From contig JBBQQC010000014.1 of assembly GCA_038216465.1 (NCBI GenBank), positions 1 through 64,000 on the forward strand: a stretch of DNA of 64,000 nt, read 5' to 3'. This stretch comes from JACCZX01 sp038216465 (lineage in GTDB: Bacteria; Pseudomonadota; Gammaproteobacteria; Burkholderiales; Burkholderiaceae_F). The notes beneath the pieces are model-generated. The model did not search any database. It was not told the origin of the DNA and worked only from the letters and a program-made list of their open reading frames with translations. Positions 1 to 8,889 of this stretch are shown piece after piece. The position numbers and the translations under genes were made by a program. Numbering within the stretch: the stretch's first letter is position 1; each line of letters opens with the position of its first letter.

Positions 1-2020
1 GATTTTTCTTCAGCAGGTGCGCACCGACTCTTTCAAGCCAGCCGGGCTCGATGGTCGCAATGGTTCGCGCATACAGGCGGGATGTCTCCACCAGCTCGGC
101 GGCTACGATCCAGCGTCCCGCCTTCTTCAGCAGCCCCGATCCGGGCCAGATAAAGAACTTTAGGCCGCGGGCGCCAATGTATGGAGGCTCGCCACGCACG
201 GCGCCAAGCAAACGCTGACCGATGTTGCCGAGTAACCCGGCCAGCAGCGCAACGTGTACTTGCTCAAACGTTGCCGCCGATGAATTGAAGCGCCAGCCGT
301 ACTCTGCCGCACTCGCGGCCAGTTGTGCATGCACGTCGATCCACTCACGAACGCGGCGCGGACTAAGAAAATGACTCTTCAATTCTTCGTTAAGTTTGCG
401 ATTCGATTTCTTGTGCGCCACTTTTTCCTGCACAAGTGCCCATACCTTGAGCAACGAAGTGAAATCGCTCTTTTCATCGGCGAAGCGACGGTGTGCGGTA
501 TCCGCTGCCTCCTGCGCCTCAAGCGGGCGTTCGCGTGCATCCTGCACCGACAACGCAGCAGCGATCACCAACACCTCGGTCAGACACTGCTGTTCGCGCG
601 CCGCAAGCAGCATGCGTCCCACGCGCGGATCCAGGGGTAGTTTCGCAAGCGCATGGCCGGTCGGCGTCAGTTCGTTGCGGGCGTCGACTGCATTGAGCTC
701 AGCCAGCAGCTGGTATCCGTCCGCAATCGCCCGCCGTGACGGGGGCTCGACAAAGGGAAACTCCGCAACGTCTGCGAGTCCGAGCGACTTCATGCGCAAT
801 ATCACGCCGGCAAGAGAGGCGCGCTGCACTTCGGGATCGGTGAAGCGAGCGCGCTTCGCGTAGTCGTCTTCGCTGTACAGCCGAATGCAGATGCCGTCGG
901 CGACACGGCCGCAGCGGCCGGCGCGCTGATTGGCGGCTGATTGCGAGATGGGTTCGATCTGCAGTTGCTCGACCTTGTTGCGGTACGAGTAGCGCTTGAC
1001 GCGCGCGAGCCCGGTATCGATGACGTAGCGGATGCCGGGCACTGTCAGCGATGTTTCGGCGACATTAGTCGCCAGCACCAAACGCCGAGAGTGCCCGGAC
1101 GGTTTGAAAACCCGTTCCTGCTCCTCGGCCGACAGCCGCGCATACAGCGGCAGAATCTCGGCGCCGGCAGGGTGACGTTTGCGAAGCGCCTCGGTGGCTT
1201 CGCGGATTTCGCGCTCGCCCGGAAGGAACACAAGAATGTCACCGCGCCCGGCACAGGCCAGCTCATCCGCGGCATCGCCGATTGCGTCCATCAGCGTGCG
1301 GTCGTCGACATCGTCCGCTCGCTCGACATCGGTCAGCGGCCGATAACGAAGCTCGACCGGATACAAGCGCCCCGAAACTTCGAAGATCGGCGCGGGACCG
1401 TTCGCACCGGAAAAATGTTTCGCAAACCGATGCGCGTCGATCGTCGCGGAGGTGATGATGACTTTCAGATCCGGCCGCCTATTTTCTGGGCCGTGCAACA
1501 GCTGCTTGATGTAGCCGAGCAAGAAATCAATGCTCAGCGACCGCTCATGTGCCTCATCAATGATCAGCGTGTCGTAGGCGCGCAGATACGGGTCCCCTTG
1601 CGTTTCGGCAAGCAGAATGCCGTCGGTCATCAATTTGATCGAGGCGCCGGGTTGGGTGCGATCGGTGAACCGCACCTTGTAGCCCACGACTTCGCCAGGC
1701 TCGGTAGCGAGCTCTGCGGCGATTCGCCGCGCAATGCTCGACGCCGCGATGCGACGCGGTTGCGTGTGACCAATTAATCCGTCGGTACCGCGGCCAAGCG
1801 CAAGACAGATTTTCGGCAGCTGCGTTGTCTTACCCGAACCCGTTTCGCCACTGACGATGATTACCTGGTGCGACTCGATCGCGCGCGCGATCTCGCCGCG
1901 CGCGCCGGAGACAGGGAGATCTTCAGGAAAAGTGATGACCGGAACCGGTGCGCGCTGACGGGCGGGGCGAAGCGGGCCCGGCGCGCTGTTCGCGCGCATC
2001 GATTCGTCAGCTGGGTGCAT
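1..2020 (-). CDS. hrpA: ATP-dependent RNA helicase HrpA (3' end beyond window)
   Basis: DEAH-family RNA helicase; in E. coli HrpA acts in mRNA processing and rescue of stalled ribosomes. The window holds the N-terminal 673 residues; the rest, including the DUF3418 tail, lies beyond base 1. Walker A GETGSGKTT is at residues 58-66 and the DEAH box is near residue 155. The last visible stretch, IEPGWLERVGAHLLKKN, fits the helicase-associated region. ATG at 2020 is the first start after an in-frame stop. ATG at 1999 is an alternative, and neither has a clear Shine-Dalgarno. The gene is divergent from argA, an order I associate with Burkholderiales. Confidence 0.93.
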   Translation of the reverse strand, partial: MHPADESMRANSAPGPLRPARQRAPVPVITFPEDLPVSGARGEIARAIESHQVIIVSGETGSGKTTQLPKICLALGRGTDGLIGHTQPRRIAASSIARRIAAELATEPGEVVGYKVRFTDRTQPGASIKLMTDGILLAETQGDPYLRAYDTLIIDEAHERSLSIDFLLGYIKQLLHGPENRRPDLKVIITSATIDAHRFAKHFSGANGPAPIFEVSGRLYPVELRYRPLTDVERADDVDDRTLMDAIGDAADELACAGRGDILVFLPGEREIREATEALRKRHPAGAEILPLYARLSAEEQERVFKPSGHSRRLVLATNVAETSLTVPGIRYVIDTGLARVKRYSYRNKVEQLQIEPISQSAANQRAGRCGRVADGICIRLYSEDDYAKRARFTDPEVQRASLAGVILRMKSLGLADVAEFPFVEPPSRRAIADGYQLLAELNAVDARNELTPTGHALAKLPLDPRVGRMLLAAREQQCLTEVLVIAAALSVQDARERPLEAQEAADTAHRRFADEKSDFTSLLKVWALVQEKVAHKKSNRKLNEELKSHFLSPRRVREWIDVHAQLAASAAEYGWRFNSSAATFEQVHVALLAGLLGNIGQRLLGAVRGEPPYIGARGLKFFIWPGSGLLKKAGRWIVAAELVETSRLYARTIATIEPGWLERVGAHLLKKN

Positions 2021-2115
2021 CGGTGCGCCGCGTGGATCAGCACGGCGTTCTCATGGGTAAGCCCAATATCGGAGCGTCGCGTCGTCGTCCTGCGACGCGC
2101 ACAGAAGGCGATAAG

Positions 2116-2121
2116 TATACT
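2116..2121 (+). promoter_or_regulatory. Putative -10 element of argA (leaderless?)
   Basis: TATACT lies only 7 bases before the argA ATG at 2129. If it is the -10 element, transcription would begin at or beside the start codon and the mRNA would be leaderless. This fits the absence of any Shine-Dalgarno before the ATG. No good -35 hexamer is seen at the right distance, so support is limited. Confidence 0.35.
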
Positions 2122-2128
2122 TTTACGA

Positions 2129-3487
2129 ATGAACGATGCAGCAACCGCAGCGCCGGTCGAATCGACGGCCAGATCGAGCAACGACCATGCACGATTCGTC
2201 GCGTGGCTGCGCGAAGTTGCGCCCTACGTGCACTCTCACCGCGGTCGGACATTTGTCGTCGGATTCGCCGGCGGGCTGGTGGAAGCGGGCCATCTCGTCG
2301 CGCTAGTTCAGGATCTTTCGCTGCTGAATGCGATGGGTATTCGTCTACTGATCGTGCACGGGTCGCGTCCACAAGTGCAGGCGCAGCTGGCGCTGAAAGG
2401 CGTTGAGGCACGGTTCGCGAACGACGTCCGCATCACCGATTCGCCCGCGCTCGAATGCGCGAAAGAGGCGTCGGGTGAAATCCGGCTCGACATTGAGGCC
2501 GCATTTTCGCAGGGACTGCCATCGACCCCGATGGCACATTCGAAGGTGCGCGTGGTGAGCGGCAATTTCGTGACCGCGCGTCCGCTCGGTGTCATCGACG
2601 GCATCGACTATCAGCTGACCGGTGTGGTGCGCAAGGTCGACGCCGATGCGCTACGCGTTACGCTGTCTAACGGCGCGATCGTGCTGCTGTCGCCGCTGGG
2701 ATTCTCACCCACCGGCGAAGCGTTCAATCTGACGATGGAAGATACCGCGTGCGCCGTAGCCACGGCGGTAAAGGCTGACAAGCTGATCTTGCTCACTGAA
2801 ACCGACGGCGTACGCGGCGCCGATGGAAAACTGCGTAGTGAGTTGACGGTGCAATCAGCCGAAGCGCTGCTTGCCGCCGGCGAAGTCAAGCCCGACGCGG
2901 CGTTTAATCTGCGCTACGCAATCAAGGCACTGAAGGGTGGAGTCGCGCGCGCACACATCCTTTCGTACGCACTGGACGGCAGCGTCCTGGCCGAACTTTT
3001 CACGCACGAGGGCGTCGGGACCATGGTCGCTTCCGAGGACCTCGAACAGCTGCGCGACGCGACGCCCGACGACGTCGGCGGCATCATCAAGCTGCTCGAG
3101 CCGCTCGAAACCGACGGCACGCTGGTCAAGAGACCGCGCGAACTGATCGAGCGCGAGATCGACCGCTTCGTCGTGCTTGAGCACGACGGTTTCATTTTCG
3201 GCTGCGCGGCACTGTATCCGTTCCCGCGCGAACAAATGGGTGAGCTCGCTGGTTTGACGGTGCATCCGGATTACCAGGCGTACGGCGACGGCGAGCGGCT
3301 GATGAAACGTATCGAAGCGCGCGCGAAGGCTGCCGGCATTACGAAGTTGTTTGTTCTGACGACTCGCACGGCGCACTTTTTCATCAAGCGCGGCTACCGC
3401 CCCGCAACGATCGACGAACTGCCGCAGCAGCGGCAGTACATGTACAACTGGCAGCGCCGCTCGCAGGTGCTGCTGAAGCATCTGTAG
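2129..3487 (+). CDS. argA: Amino-acid N-acetyltransferase (N-acetylglutamate synthase)
   Basis: Catalyses acetyl-CoA plus glutamate to N-acetylglutamate, the first step of arginine synthesis. The 452-residue protein has the classical bifunctional layout. An N-terminal amino-acid-kinase-like domain (about 25-300, with FVVGFAGGLVEAG and LLIVHGSRPQ) acts in arginine feedback and oligomerisation. A C-terminal GNAT acetyltransferase domain (about 305-445) contains LAGLTVHPDYQAYGDGERLM. Length fits E. coli ArgA (about 440). The ATG at 2129 was chosen because the longer open frame upstream overlaps hrpA on the other strand. The gene is divergent from hrpA and 12 bp before yggX. Confidence 0.95.
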   Translation: MNDAATAAPVESTARSSNDHARFVAWLREVAPYVHSHRGRTFVVGFAGGLVEAGHLVALVQDLSLLNAMGIRLLIVHGSRPQVQAQLALKGVEARFANDVRITDSPALECAKEASGEIRLDIEAAFSQGLPSTPMAHSKVRVVSGNFVTARPLGVIDGIDYQLTGVVRKVDADALRVTLSNGAIVLLSPLGFSPTGEAFNLTMEDTACAVATAVKADKLILLTETDGVRGADGKLRSELTVQSAEALLAAGEVKPDAAFNLRYAIKALKGGVARAHILSYALDGSVLAELFTHEGVGTMVASEDLEQLRDATPDDVGGIIKLLEPLETDGTLVKRPRELIEREIDRFVVLEHDGFIFGCAALYPFPREQMGELAGLTVHPDYQAYGDGERLMKRIEARAKAAGITKLFVLTTRTAHFFIKRGYRPATIDELPQQRQYMYNWQRRSQVLLKHL

Positions 3488-3499
3488 GAGTGAGTGAAG

Positions 3500-3769
3500 A
3501 TGGCCAGGATGGTGAACTGCGTAAAGCTGGGGCGCGAAGCCGAAGGCCTCGACTTTCCGCCGGTGCCGGGCGAGCTCGGCAAGCGGCTGTGGGAAAACGT
3601 GTCAAAGGAAGCGTGGGCCGGCTGGCTGAAGCACCAGACGATGCTGGTCAACGAGAACCGGTTAAATCTTGCCGACACGCGCGCCCGCAAATACCTTCTG
3701 ACACAGATGGAGAAACATTTCTTCGGCGAAGGCGCGGACGTGGCGCAGGGATACGTTCCTCCCAGTTAA
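3500..3769 (+). CDS. yggX: Probable Fe(2+)-trafficking protein YggX
   Basis: Small cytoplasmic protein of the YggX family, linked to iron handling and protection of Fe-S clusters from oxidative damage. The 89 residues match family length. They show the hallmark MVNCVKLGREAEGLDFPP start with the conserved Cys at residue 6, then PGELGKRLW and VSKEAWAGWLKHQTMLVNE. The ATG at 3500 is preferred over GTG at 3494, because the Shine-Dalgarno TAGGAG at 3485-3490 is 9 bases from the ATG and only 3 from the GTG. It lies just after argA and is probably co-transcribed. It converges with the DUF2459 gene. Confidence 0.95.
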   Translation: MARMVNCVKLGREAEGLDFPPVPGELGKRLWENVSKEAWAGWLKHQTMLVNENRLNLADTRARKYLLTQMEKHFFGEGADVAQGYVPPS

Positions 3770-3790
3770 GCCAGCGCCACCGTCAGCAAT

Positions 3791-4477
3791 TTATTTGTTG
3801 ATTTTTTGCAGCTGATAAAACAAGGCCGTATCGAACGGAGCCCATACGGAGGTCCGCACACCGGCTTCGGTTAGCGCTCGACGCACCCAGTCGTTGCACG
3901 TGAACCAAAATTTGTAACTTCGGCTGGCGTCGTAGAACGCGTCGGTTAAAAAATATCCGGGCAGCTTCGTGCGATGCGGGCGGCCGGCTGCATCGCGCTG
4001 GAACGACGCGCGAATGAAGGCGACCAGTCGCGCGTACTGCTCCGCACTTATCTTCACCTCGCGCGCCTTGTATGAGCGTGGCGATTCGATGTACTCGACG
4101 TGCATAGCGCCCGGGCCGATTCCGCTGAGCGCGATCAAGGCGGTTGCCGGCCGGAGGTCAGCCCAGGTCGGCGTATGTGCGAAAAATCCGCGGTCGCCCC
4201 AACCAAACGCCACCCACTCGAGCGGCTCCGGCAAAGAGCGCATGTGCGCAGTCGGATGCTCAATGCTCCAATCGACATTGGCCGCCCGCGTTGGGAGGAT
4301 CAGTTCGGCGTGCACGCCATTTGTGCGCAGATAGACCGGCACGCCGTCCGGCGTTTCTGTAAACGCGGCGTTAACGGGTATCGCGCCGAGCGCTATCGCG
4401 GTCGTTACGTACGTTGCAACAATTACGATCAACGCTGCGACCGTCCAGGCGCTGCTGCGCAAAAGCGCAACGAGCAC
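3791..4477 (-). CDS. DUF2459 / TIGR02117 family membrane-anchored protein
   Basis: Conserved protein of unknown function in the DUF2459 family, first noted near urease genes in some bacteria. The 228 residues start with one hydrophobic segment (about 8-30), probably a membrane anchor. Family motifs follow: NGVHAELILP, AFGWGDRGFF, TPTWADL and a late FWFTCNDWVRRAL. The open frame extends further upstream, but that part overlaps rpiA and has arginine-rich, non-native composition. GTG at 4477 is the best start just outside rpiA, with a weak GGCGG before it. It lies 26 bp after rpiA and may be co-transcribed with it. Confidence 0.75.
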   Translation of the reverse strand: MLVALLRSSAWTVAALIVIVATYVTTAIALGAIPVNAAFTETPDGVPVYLRTNGVHAELILPTRAANVDWSIEHPTAHMRSLPEPLEWVAFGWGDRGFFAHTPTWADLRPATALIALSGIGPGAMHVEYIESPRSYKAREVKISAEQYARLVAFIRASFQRDAAGRPHRTKLPGYFLTDAFYDASRSYKFWFTCNDWVRRALTEAGVRTSVWAPFDTALFYQLQKINK

Positions 4478-4503
4478 CGCACGGCCGCCGTTGCGGTGGC
4501 GGC

Positions 4504-5202
4504 TCAGCGATCGGGCCAAGGACGGCTTTCGCTGCGCGCGTCGGATCGCCGCGACTCGATGACACCGTCCGCCGTGCCCAACAACAGAACATCGGCACCC
4601 CGCACGGCAAACAAACCATTGGTGACGACGCCCGCAATGCTGTCGATGCGCTGTTCGAGAGCGCGCGCGTCGCTCATCTGCAGCTCGTGCACGTCGATGA
4701 TCACGTTGCCGTTGTCCGTCGTAAACCCGGCTCGTAGTCGAGGTACGCCGTAACAAGCGAGCTCGCGCATTACGTAGCTGCGCGCAATCGGAATGACTTC
4801 GACCGGCAGTGGAAAGGCACCCAGCGTTTCCACTTTCTTGCTTTGATCCGCGATGCAGATAAACGTCTGCGCCACCGCCGCCACAATTTTTTCGCGCGTC
4901 AGCGCGCCGCCGCCACCCTTGATCATCGAAAATTGCGAATCGATTTCATCGGCGCCGTCGACATAAACCGGCAATGCTTCGACGTCATTCAGATCGAACA
5001 GGCGGATTGAGTGGTGTGCCAGACGTATGGCGCTGCGTTCCGAGCTCGGCACGGCGCCAGCGATCCGGTCCCTGATCGAGCCAAGCTCGTCGATAAAGTA
5101 GTCGGCGGTCGAACCGGTGCCGACACCGATGATTTGCCCGCCCTTGACAAATCGGATCGCGGCTCGCGCGACCGATCTTTTTAGCTCTTCCTGAGTTGAC
5201 AT
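4504..5202 (-). CDS. rpiA: Ribose-5-phosphate isomerase A
   Basis: Interconverts ribose 5-phosphate and ribulose 5-phosphate in the pentose phosphate pathway. The 232 residues carry the standard RpiA blocks: IGVGTGSTADYF (about 26-37) for phosphate binding, YVDGADEID (about 80-88) with catalytic aspartates, and KGGGGALTREKI (about 95-106) with catalytic Glu and Lys. The C-terminal 15 residues are arginine- and serine-rich and unlike the usual end, but the frame is intact. It starts with ATG and has no obvious Shine-Dalgarno. It lies 57 bp after the G8-domain gene on the same strand. Confidence 0.95.
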   Translation of the reverse strand: MSTQEELKRSVARAAIRFVKGGQIIGVGTGSTADYFIDELGSIRDRIAGAVPSSERSAIRLAHHSIRLFDLNDVEALPVYVDGADEIDSQFSMIKGGGGALTREKIVAAVAQTFICIADQSKKVETLGAFPLPVEVIPIARSYVMRELACYGVPRLRAGFTTDNGNVIIDVHELQMSDARALEQRIDSIAGVVTNGLFAVRGADVLLLGTADGVIESRRSDARSESRPWPDR

Positions 5203-5259
5203 ACGGCGCCCGCGGCTGACTCAGCCGGATGATACGGGCGGCGCGTGGCCGGAGAGTTG

Positions 5260-6435
5260 CTACTGCAGAGACGATCGGGCGGCACCTGATTGCACGATCC
5301 AGAATGCGCGCGGACGATGCTCGCAGAAGCTGCGCATCTTCTGATCGGCAAAGCGGACCACCCGCGGGCGCAGCGCCAGATTCGTCGTCACCAGCTGCGG
5401 CGAGTTGTCTTCGCTTTCGACAATGTAGCCGTGTCCGTAAGGCTTCATCACGACGTTGCCGCTGATGCGGACATGGCGCGAACCGACGGTGACGATGCCG
5501 CGCTGGTACGACTGATGGATCAGACACCCGATAACCGAGCTGTCCGCGGCATCGCCGTTGTCGTGCCAGTGCAACGGATAGCGGCCAGGGCGATTGAATT
5601 GCCCCATGCGGCGAAATTCGACCGCGGAGAAACGTCCGACCGAATTGCGCGCGGGCGTCTGCGCACTGCCCGCGATCATGCAGTAGGCGCCGACATTGTT
5701 GCGCTCCGAGTCGGCGCAGCCTTCGATAACGATGTTGCGCGTAAGCAGTACAACCTTCGCGATTGACCCGGGCAGCACGTGACGCAGCGGAGCGTGCTTG
5801 CCGTGGTGCCGATGCCACACCGGAGCCCCGAGCCGTATCGTCAGGCAGTCGGCGCCGACACTATCGATCGTGCGTTCTTCGAGCAGGCAATGGTCGGCGC
5901 CCGAAGCAATTGCAATGCGCTCGCCGGCACGCCAGTCAACGGGCTGTGCAAGGCGCAGCGTGTCGTGCCCCGGCGCGGTGCTGTTGCCCAGCGCCACCCA
6001 GGACGTGCGCGCCTCACCGTGCAGGTCGAGGGTGCCGCCGTTGAGTGCCGCAAGAAATTTGCTGCCCAAGGTCGGATGCGCCGGTGCACCGCGTTCCGAA
6101 CCACCGGAGCACAACGTCATGTGAAGTTGCTGTTTGAACGGTTGCTCGGCGCTGCCTGCGATCAACGCACCGTTACCTTCGACCAGAATCCATTCGGCGC
6201 CGATCGAAACGTCGCGCCGCTGAACGATCACCTTGCCCTTGATGTGCAGCGACCCGAGGTCGAGATCCTGATCGACGATCAGCGTGCGCCCAGCGTCGAC
6301 GGTAACCGCCTGACCCGGCCGCGGAACAGTACCGCCCCACGTGCGCGGATCGGACCAGCGCAACGCGTCCGCGGGGAACTCATCGGGGGCGGCCGCCTCG
6401 GGGTTCGCGCTTGCGAGAAATTCGATGAAGCCCAT
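5260..6435 (-). CDS. G8-domain beta-helix protein, probably C-terminally truncated
   Basis: The N-terminus has a G8 domain (about 25-115), with LRWSDPRTWGGTVPRPGQ and VDAGRTLIVDQDLDLGSL. A right-handed beta-helix follows (about 215-350) and includes GRYPLHWHDNG. This layout resembles the animal proteins CEMIP and TMEM2, which act on hyaluronan, and bacterial G8 proteins of unknown role. At 391 residues it stops right after FWIV, where family members usually continue for a few hundred residues. No signal peptide is visible, although such proteins are normally secreted. An in-frame stop precedes the ATG and no other start is available. It may be a decayed gene; function unknown. Confidence 0.6.
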   Translation of the reverse strand: MGFIEFLASANPEAAAPDEFPADALRWSDPRTWGGTVPRPGQAVTVDAGRTLIVDQDLDLGSLHIKGKVIVQRRDVSIGAEWILVEGNGALIAGSAEQPFKQQLHMTLCSGGSERGAPAHPTLGSKFLAALNGGTLDLHGEARTSWVALGNSTAPGHDTLRLAQPVDWRAGERIAIASGADHCLLEERTIDSVGADCLTIRLGAPVWHRHHGKHAPLRHVLPGSIAKVVLLTRNIVIEGCADSERNNVGAYCMIAGSAQTPARNSVGRFSAVEFRRMGQFNRPGRYPLHWHDNGDAADSSVIGCLIHQSYQRGIVTVGSRHVRISGNVVMKPYGHGYIVESEDNSPQLVTTNLALRPRVVRFADQKMRSFCEHRPRAFWIVQSGAARSSLQ

Positions 6436-6528
6436 TGCCCGATGATGACGTCGACCTGCGAGTGCCCAGATCCCCTAGGTTACGACGGCGAATACACAAA
6501 GCAATCGCGCCTCACGCATCCGGACGGC

Positions 6529-8286
6529 CTACTTTCGCTGCGGCGGCAGATCGGTACACGTACCGTGGGCCACTTCGGCTGCCATCCCGATCGATTCCCC
6601 GAGCGTCGGGTGCGGGTGGATCGTCTTGCCGATATCGACAGCGTCGGCTCCCATCTCGATCGCTAGCGCAACCTCGCTGATGAGGTCGCCGGCGTGCGTG
6701 CCAACGATGCCGCCGCCAATGATGCGGTGCGTTGCTTCGTCGAAAATGAGCTTGGTAAAGCCTTCATCGCGGCCGTTGGCAATCGCGCGCCCACTCGCCT
6801 GCCACGGAAACTTTCCGACCTTGACTTTGGTGCCCTGCGCTTTCGCCTCGTCTTCCGTAATCCCGGCCCATGCGATTTCGGGATCTGTGTAAGCCACCGA
6901 CGGAATCACGCGCGCGTCGAAGTAGCTCTTCTCGCCCGCCGCCGCCTCGGCCGCGACATGCCCTTCGTGCACGGCTTTGTGCGCGAGCATCGGATTGCCG
7001 ATGACGTCGCCGATCGCAAAGATATGCTGAACATTGGTGCGCATCTGGCGATCGACTTCGATGAAGCCGCGCTCGCTGACCGTAACGCCCGCCTTGTCGG
7101 CGCCGATCATTTTTCCGTTCGGCGAACGACCGACACTGAGCAGGACCAAGTCATACAGTTGCGGATCAGGCGGCGCCTGTTCGCCTTCGAACTTGACGAG
7201 GATGCCCTCGGCCTTCGCCTCGGCGCCGACACTTCGCGTCTTCAGCATCAGCTTGTCGAAACGCTTGTCGTTAAACTTTTGCCACACCTTGACCAGGTCA
7301 CGGTCAGTGCCGGTCATCAGGCCATCGAGCATTTCGACGACTTCGATGCGCGCGCCCAGCGTCGAATACACCGTAGCCATCTCGAGCCCAATGATGCCGC
7401 CGCCGATGACCAGCATGCGCTTCGGCACCGCGTCCAGTTCCAGCGCGCCGGTCGAATCGACAATGCGCGGGTCGTCGGGAACGAAGGGCAGTTTCACCGA
7501 CTGCGAGCCGGCGGCGATGATCGCTTTTGCGAAGCGCACCACTTTTTTCTCGCCGCTGGTGGCGCGTCCGTCGCCAGTGGTGGTGTCGACCTGCAAACGA
7601 TGCGGCCCTATAAATTTCCCGACACCGCGCAGCACCGTCACCTTGCGCGCCTTGGCCATCGTGTTGAGGCCGCCGATAAGCTTGCCAACTACCTTCGACT
7701 TGTGCGCACGCAGCTTGTCGAGATCGAGCTTCGGCTTGCCAAAATCCACACCGATGCTCGCGAAGTGCGACGCCTCATCCATCACCGCGGCGACGTGCAG
7801 CAACGCCTTCGATGGAATGCAGCCCACATTCAGACACACGCCGCCGAGGGTCGCATAGCGCTCGACCAGCACCGTCTTCTTGCCAAGATCGGCAGCGCGA
7901 AACGCGGCCGAGTATCCGCCCGGGCCAGCGCCCAGCACCAGCACATCGCACTCGATGTCAGGCTGATCAGCGTCGGCCGATGGCGCGGCTGTTGTAACCG
8001 GAGCAGCCGTCGCCTGAGGCGTCGGGGTCGGCGCAGGCACGGATGCCGCCGCCGTTTCAACCGACAACACTGCGCTGCCCTTCGACACCTTGTCGCCGAG
8101 CTTGACGTGCAATTGTTTGATCACGCCGGCAGCCGACGAGGGGATTTCCATCGACGCCTTGTCGCTCTCGACCGTGATCAACGACTGTTCTTCGGTGATC
8201 GAGTCGCCCGGCTTGACCAGCACCTCGATGACTTCGACGTCCTTGAAGTCGCCGATGTCCGGGACGTTAACTTCGATCGTGCTCAT
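6529..8286 (-). CDS. lpdA: Dihydrolipoyl dehydrogenase (E3) with N-terminal lipoyl domain
   Basis: Flavoprotein E3 of the pyruvate dehydrogenase complex; it reoxidises dihydrolipoamide with NAD. The 585-residue protein begins with a biotinyl/lipoyl domain (1-80) whose ESDKASMEIPS holds the lipoylated Lys. An Ala/Pro linker follows (about 82-112). Then comes the reductase with FAD-binding VLGAGPGGYSAAF, redox-active disulfide GGVCLNVGCIPSK, NAD-binding GGGIIGLEMA, and the dimerisation domain with HPHPTL near the end. An E3 with its own lipoyl domain is known from several betaproteobacteria. The ATG at 8286 shares its A with the stop of the upstream proteasome-like gene (TGATG), so translation is probably coupled. 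Confidence 0.95.
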   Translation of the reverse strand: MSTIEVNVPDIGDFKDVEVIEVLVKPGDSITEEQSLITVESDKASMEIPSSAAGVIKQLHVKLGDKVSKGSAVLSVETAAASVPAPTPTPQATAAPVTTAAPSADADQPDIECDVLVLGAGPGGYSAAFRAADLGKKTVLVERYATLGGVCLNVGCIPSKALLHVAAVMDEASHFASIGVDFGKPKLDLDKLRAHKSKVVGKLIGGLNTMAKARKVTVLRGVGKFIGPHRLQVDTTTGDGRATSGEKKVVRFAKAIIAAGSQSVKLPFVPDDPRIVDSTGALELDAVPKRMLVIGGGIIGLEMATVYSTLGARIEVVEMLDGLMTGTDRDLVKVWQKFNDKRFDKLMLKTRSVGAEAKAEGILVKFEGEQAPPDPQLYDLVLLSVGRSPNGKMIGADKAGVTVSERGFIEVDRQMRTNVQHIFAIGDVIGNPMLAHKAVHEGHVAAEAAAGEKSYFDARVIPSVAYTDPEIAWAGITEDEAKAQGTKVKVGKFPWQASGRAIANGRDEGFTKLIFDEATHRIIGGGIVGTHAGDLISEVALAIEMGADAVDIGKTIHPHPTLGESIGMAAEVAHGTCTDLPPQRK

Positions 8287-8885
8287 CACGCAACCGGCTG
8301 TGGTTCGCGATTCGGTGAAGCGGCCGCCCGAAAACTAAACACGCGCAGCGGCAGCGATGAACTCTTGTCGAACTCCGAGCCCGCTTTGATGCCGATTTCA
8401 GCAACGTTGCGCGCATTCCTGGCGCGATCGTACGTGGCGTACATCGCGCCCAGAGCAAAGTTGCGCCCGGAACCGATGCCCCAGAAGCGGTCAAAGCTGA
8501 AGACCTCACGATACGAGTAAACGCCGTAAATTCCCGACGGGTTGGCGATCAGCGCGGTGATCTGCGAAGACTCGTACGGATCCGAATCATCTTCCTTCGG
8601 GTTCAGGAAAAACCGGTCTTTCAGCACAACGTGCAAACGCTGAAAGGTGGTGAACACCTGCTCGCGGCTATGCAGCCTGCATTCGTCCGCCAAATGCCGC
8701 ATCGCTTCGGCCAACACTACAAAATGCGCAGTACTTCCAGCCAGGCCGATGTACGAATCACCGATCGCAAAAATTTTTTCGTTGACTTCGTAGCCGTGCG
8801 GCAGCCGCGTTTCTCCGAACGTCACCAGCGCATCGGAAGCAATCGCGATCTCCTCGTTCTTCTTCACAACAACGATCGTCGTCAT
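8286..8885 (-). CDS. Proteasome-like beta subunit (betaproteobacterial proteasome homologue, BPH)
   Basis: Predicted Ntn-hydrolase of the proteasome/HslV superfamily. Removal of Met1 exposes Thr1 in TTIVVVKKN. Asp17 in ASDALVTFG matches the superfamily Asp17. Lys36 in NEKIFAIGD fits the catalytic Lys33 after a three-residue insertion. GLAGSTAH matches the glycine loop. At 199 residues it has single-domain length and no propeptide. This fits the BPH family, reported as a 14-mer double ring, with no known unfoldase or substrate. The ATG at 8885 was chosen over a longer upstream frame because it exposes the Thr and lies 4 bp after aceF. It overlaps the lpdA start. A link to PDH subunits is an inference from position only. 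Confidence 0.85.
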   Translation of the reverse strand: MTTIVVVKKNEEIAIASDALVTFGETRLPHGYEVNEKIFAIGDSYIGLAGSTAHFVVLAEAMRHLADECRLHSREQVFTTFQRLHVVLKDRFFLNPKEDDSDPYESSQITALIANPSGIYGVYSYREVFSFDRFWGIGSGRNFALGAMYATYDRARNARNVAEIGIKAGSEFDKSSSLPLRVFSFRAAASPNREPQPVA

Positions 8886-8889
8886 TGCG

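Noticed and set aside
4478..4756. N-terminal extension of the DUF2459 protein by 93 codons
   Set aside because: It lies inside rpiA in another frame, is Arg-rich and precedes the natural membrane anchor; GTG at 4477 gives family length.
6694..8520. 608-codon open frame on the plus strand opposite lpdA
   Set aside because: It is antisense to a clear lpdA, has an Arg/His/Asp-rich composition without motifs, and is the type of long shadow frame that GC-rich codon usage produces.
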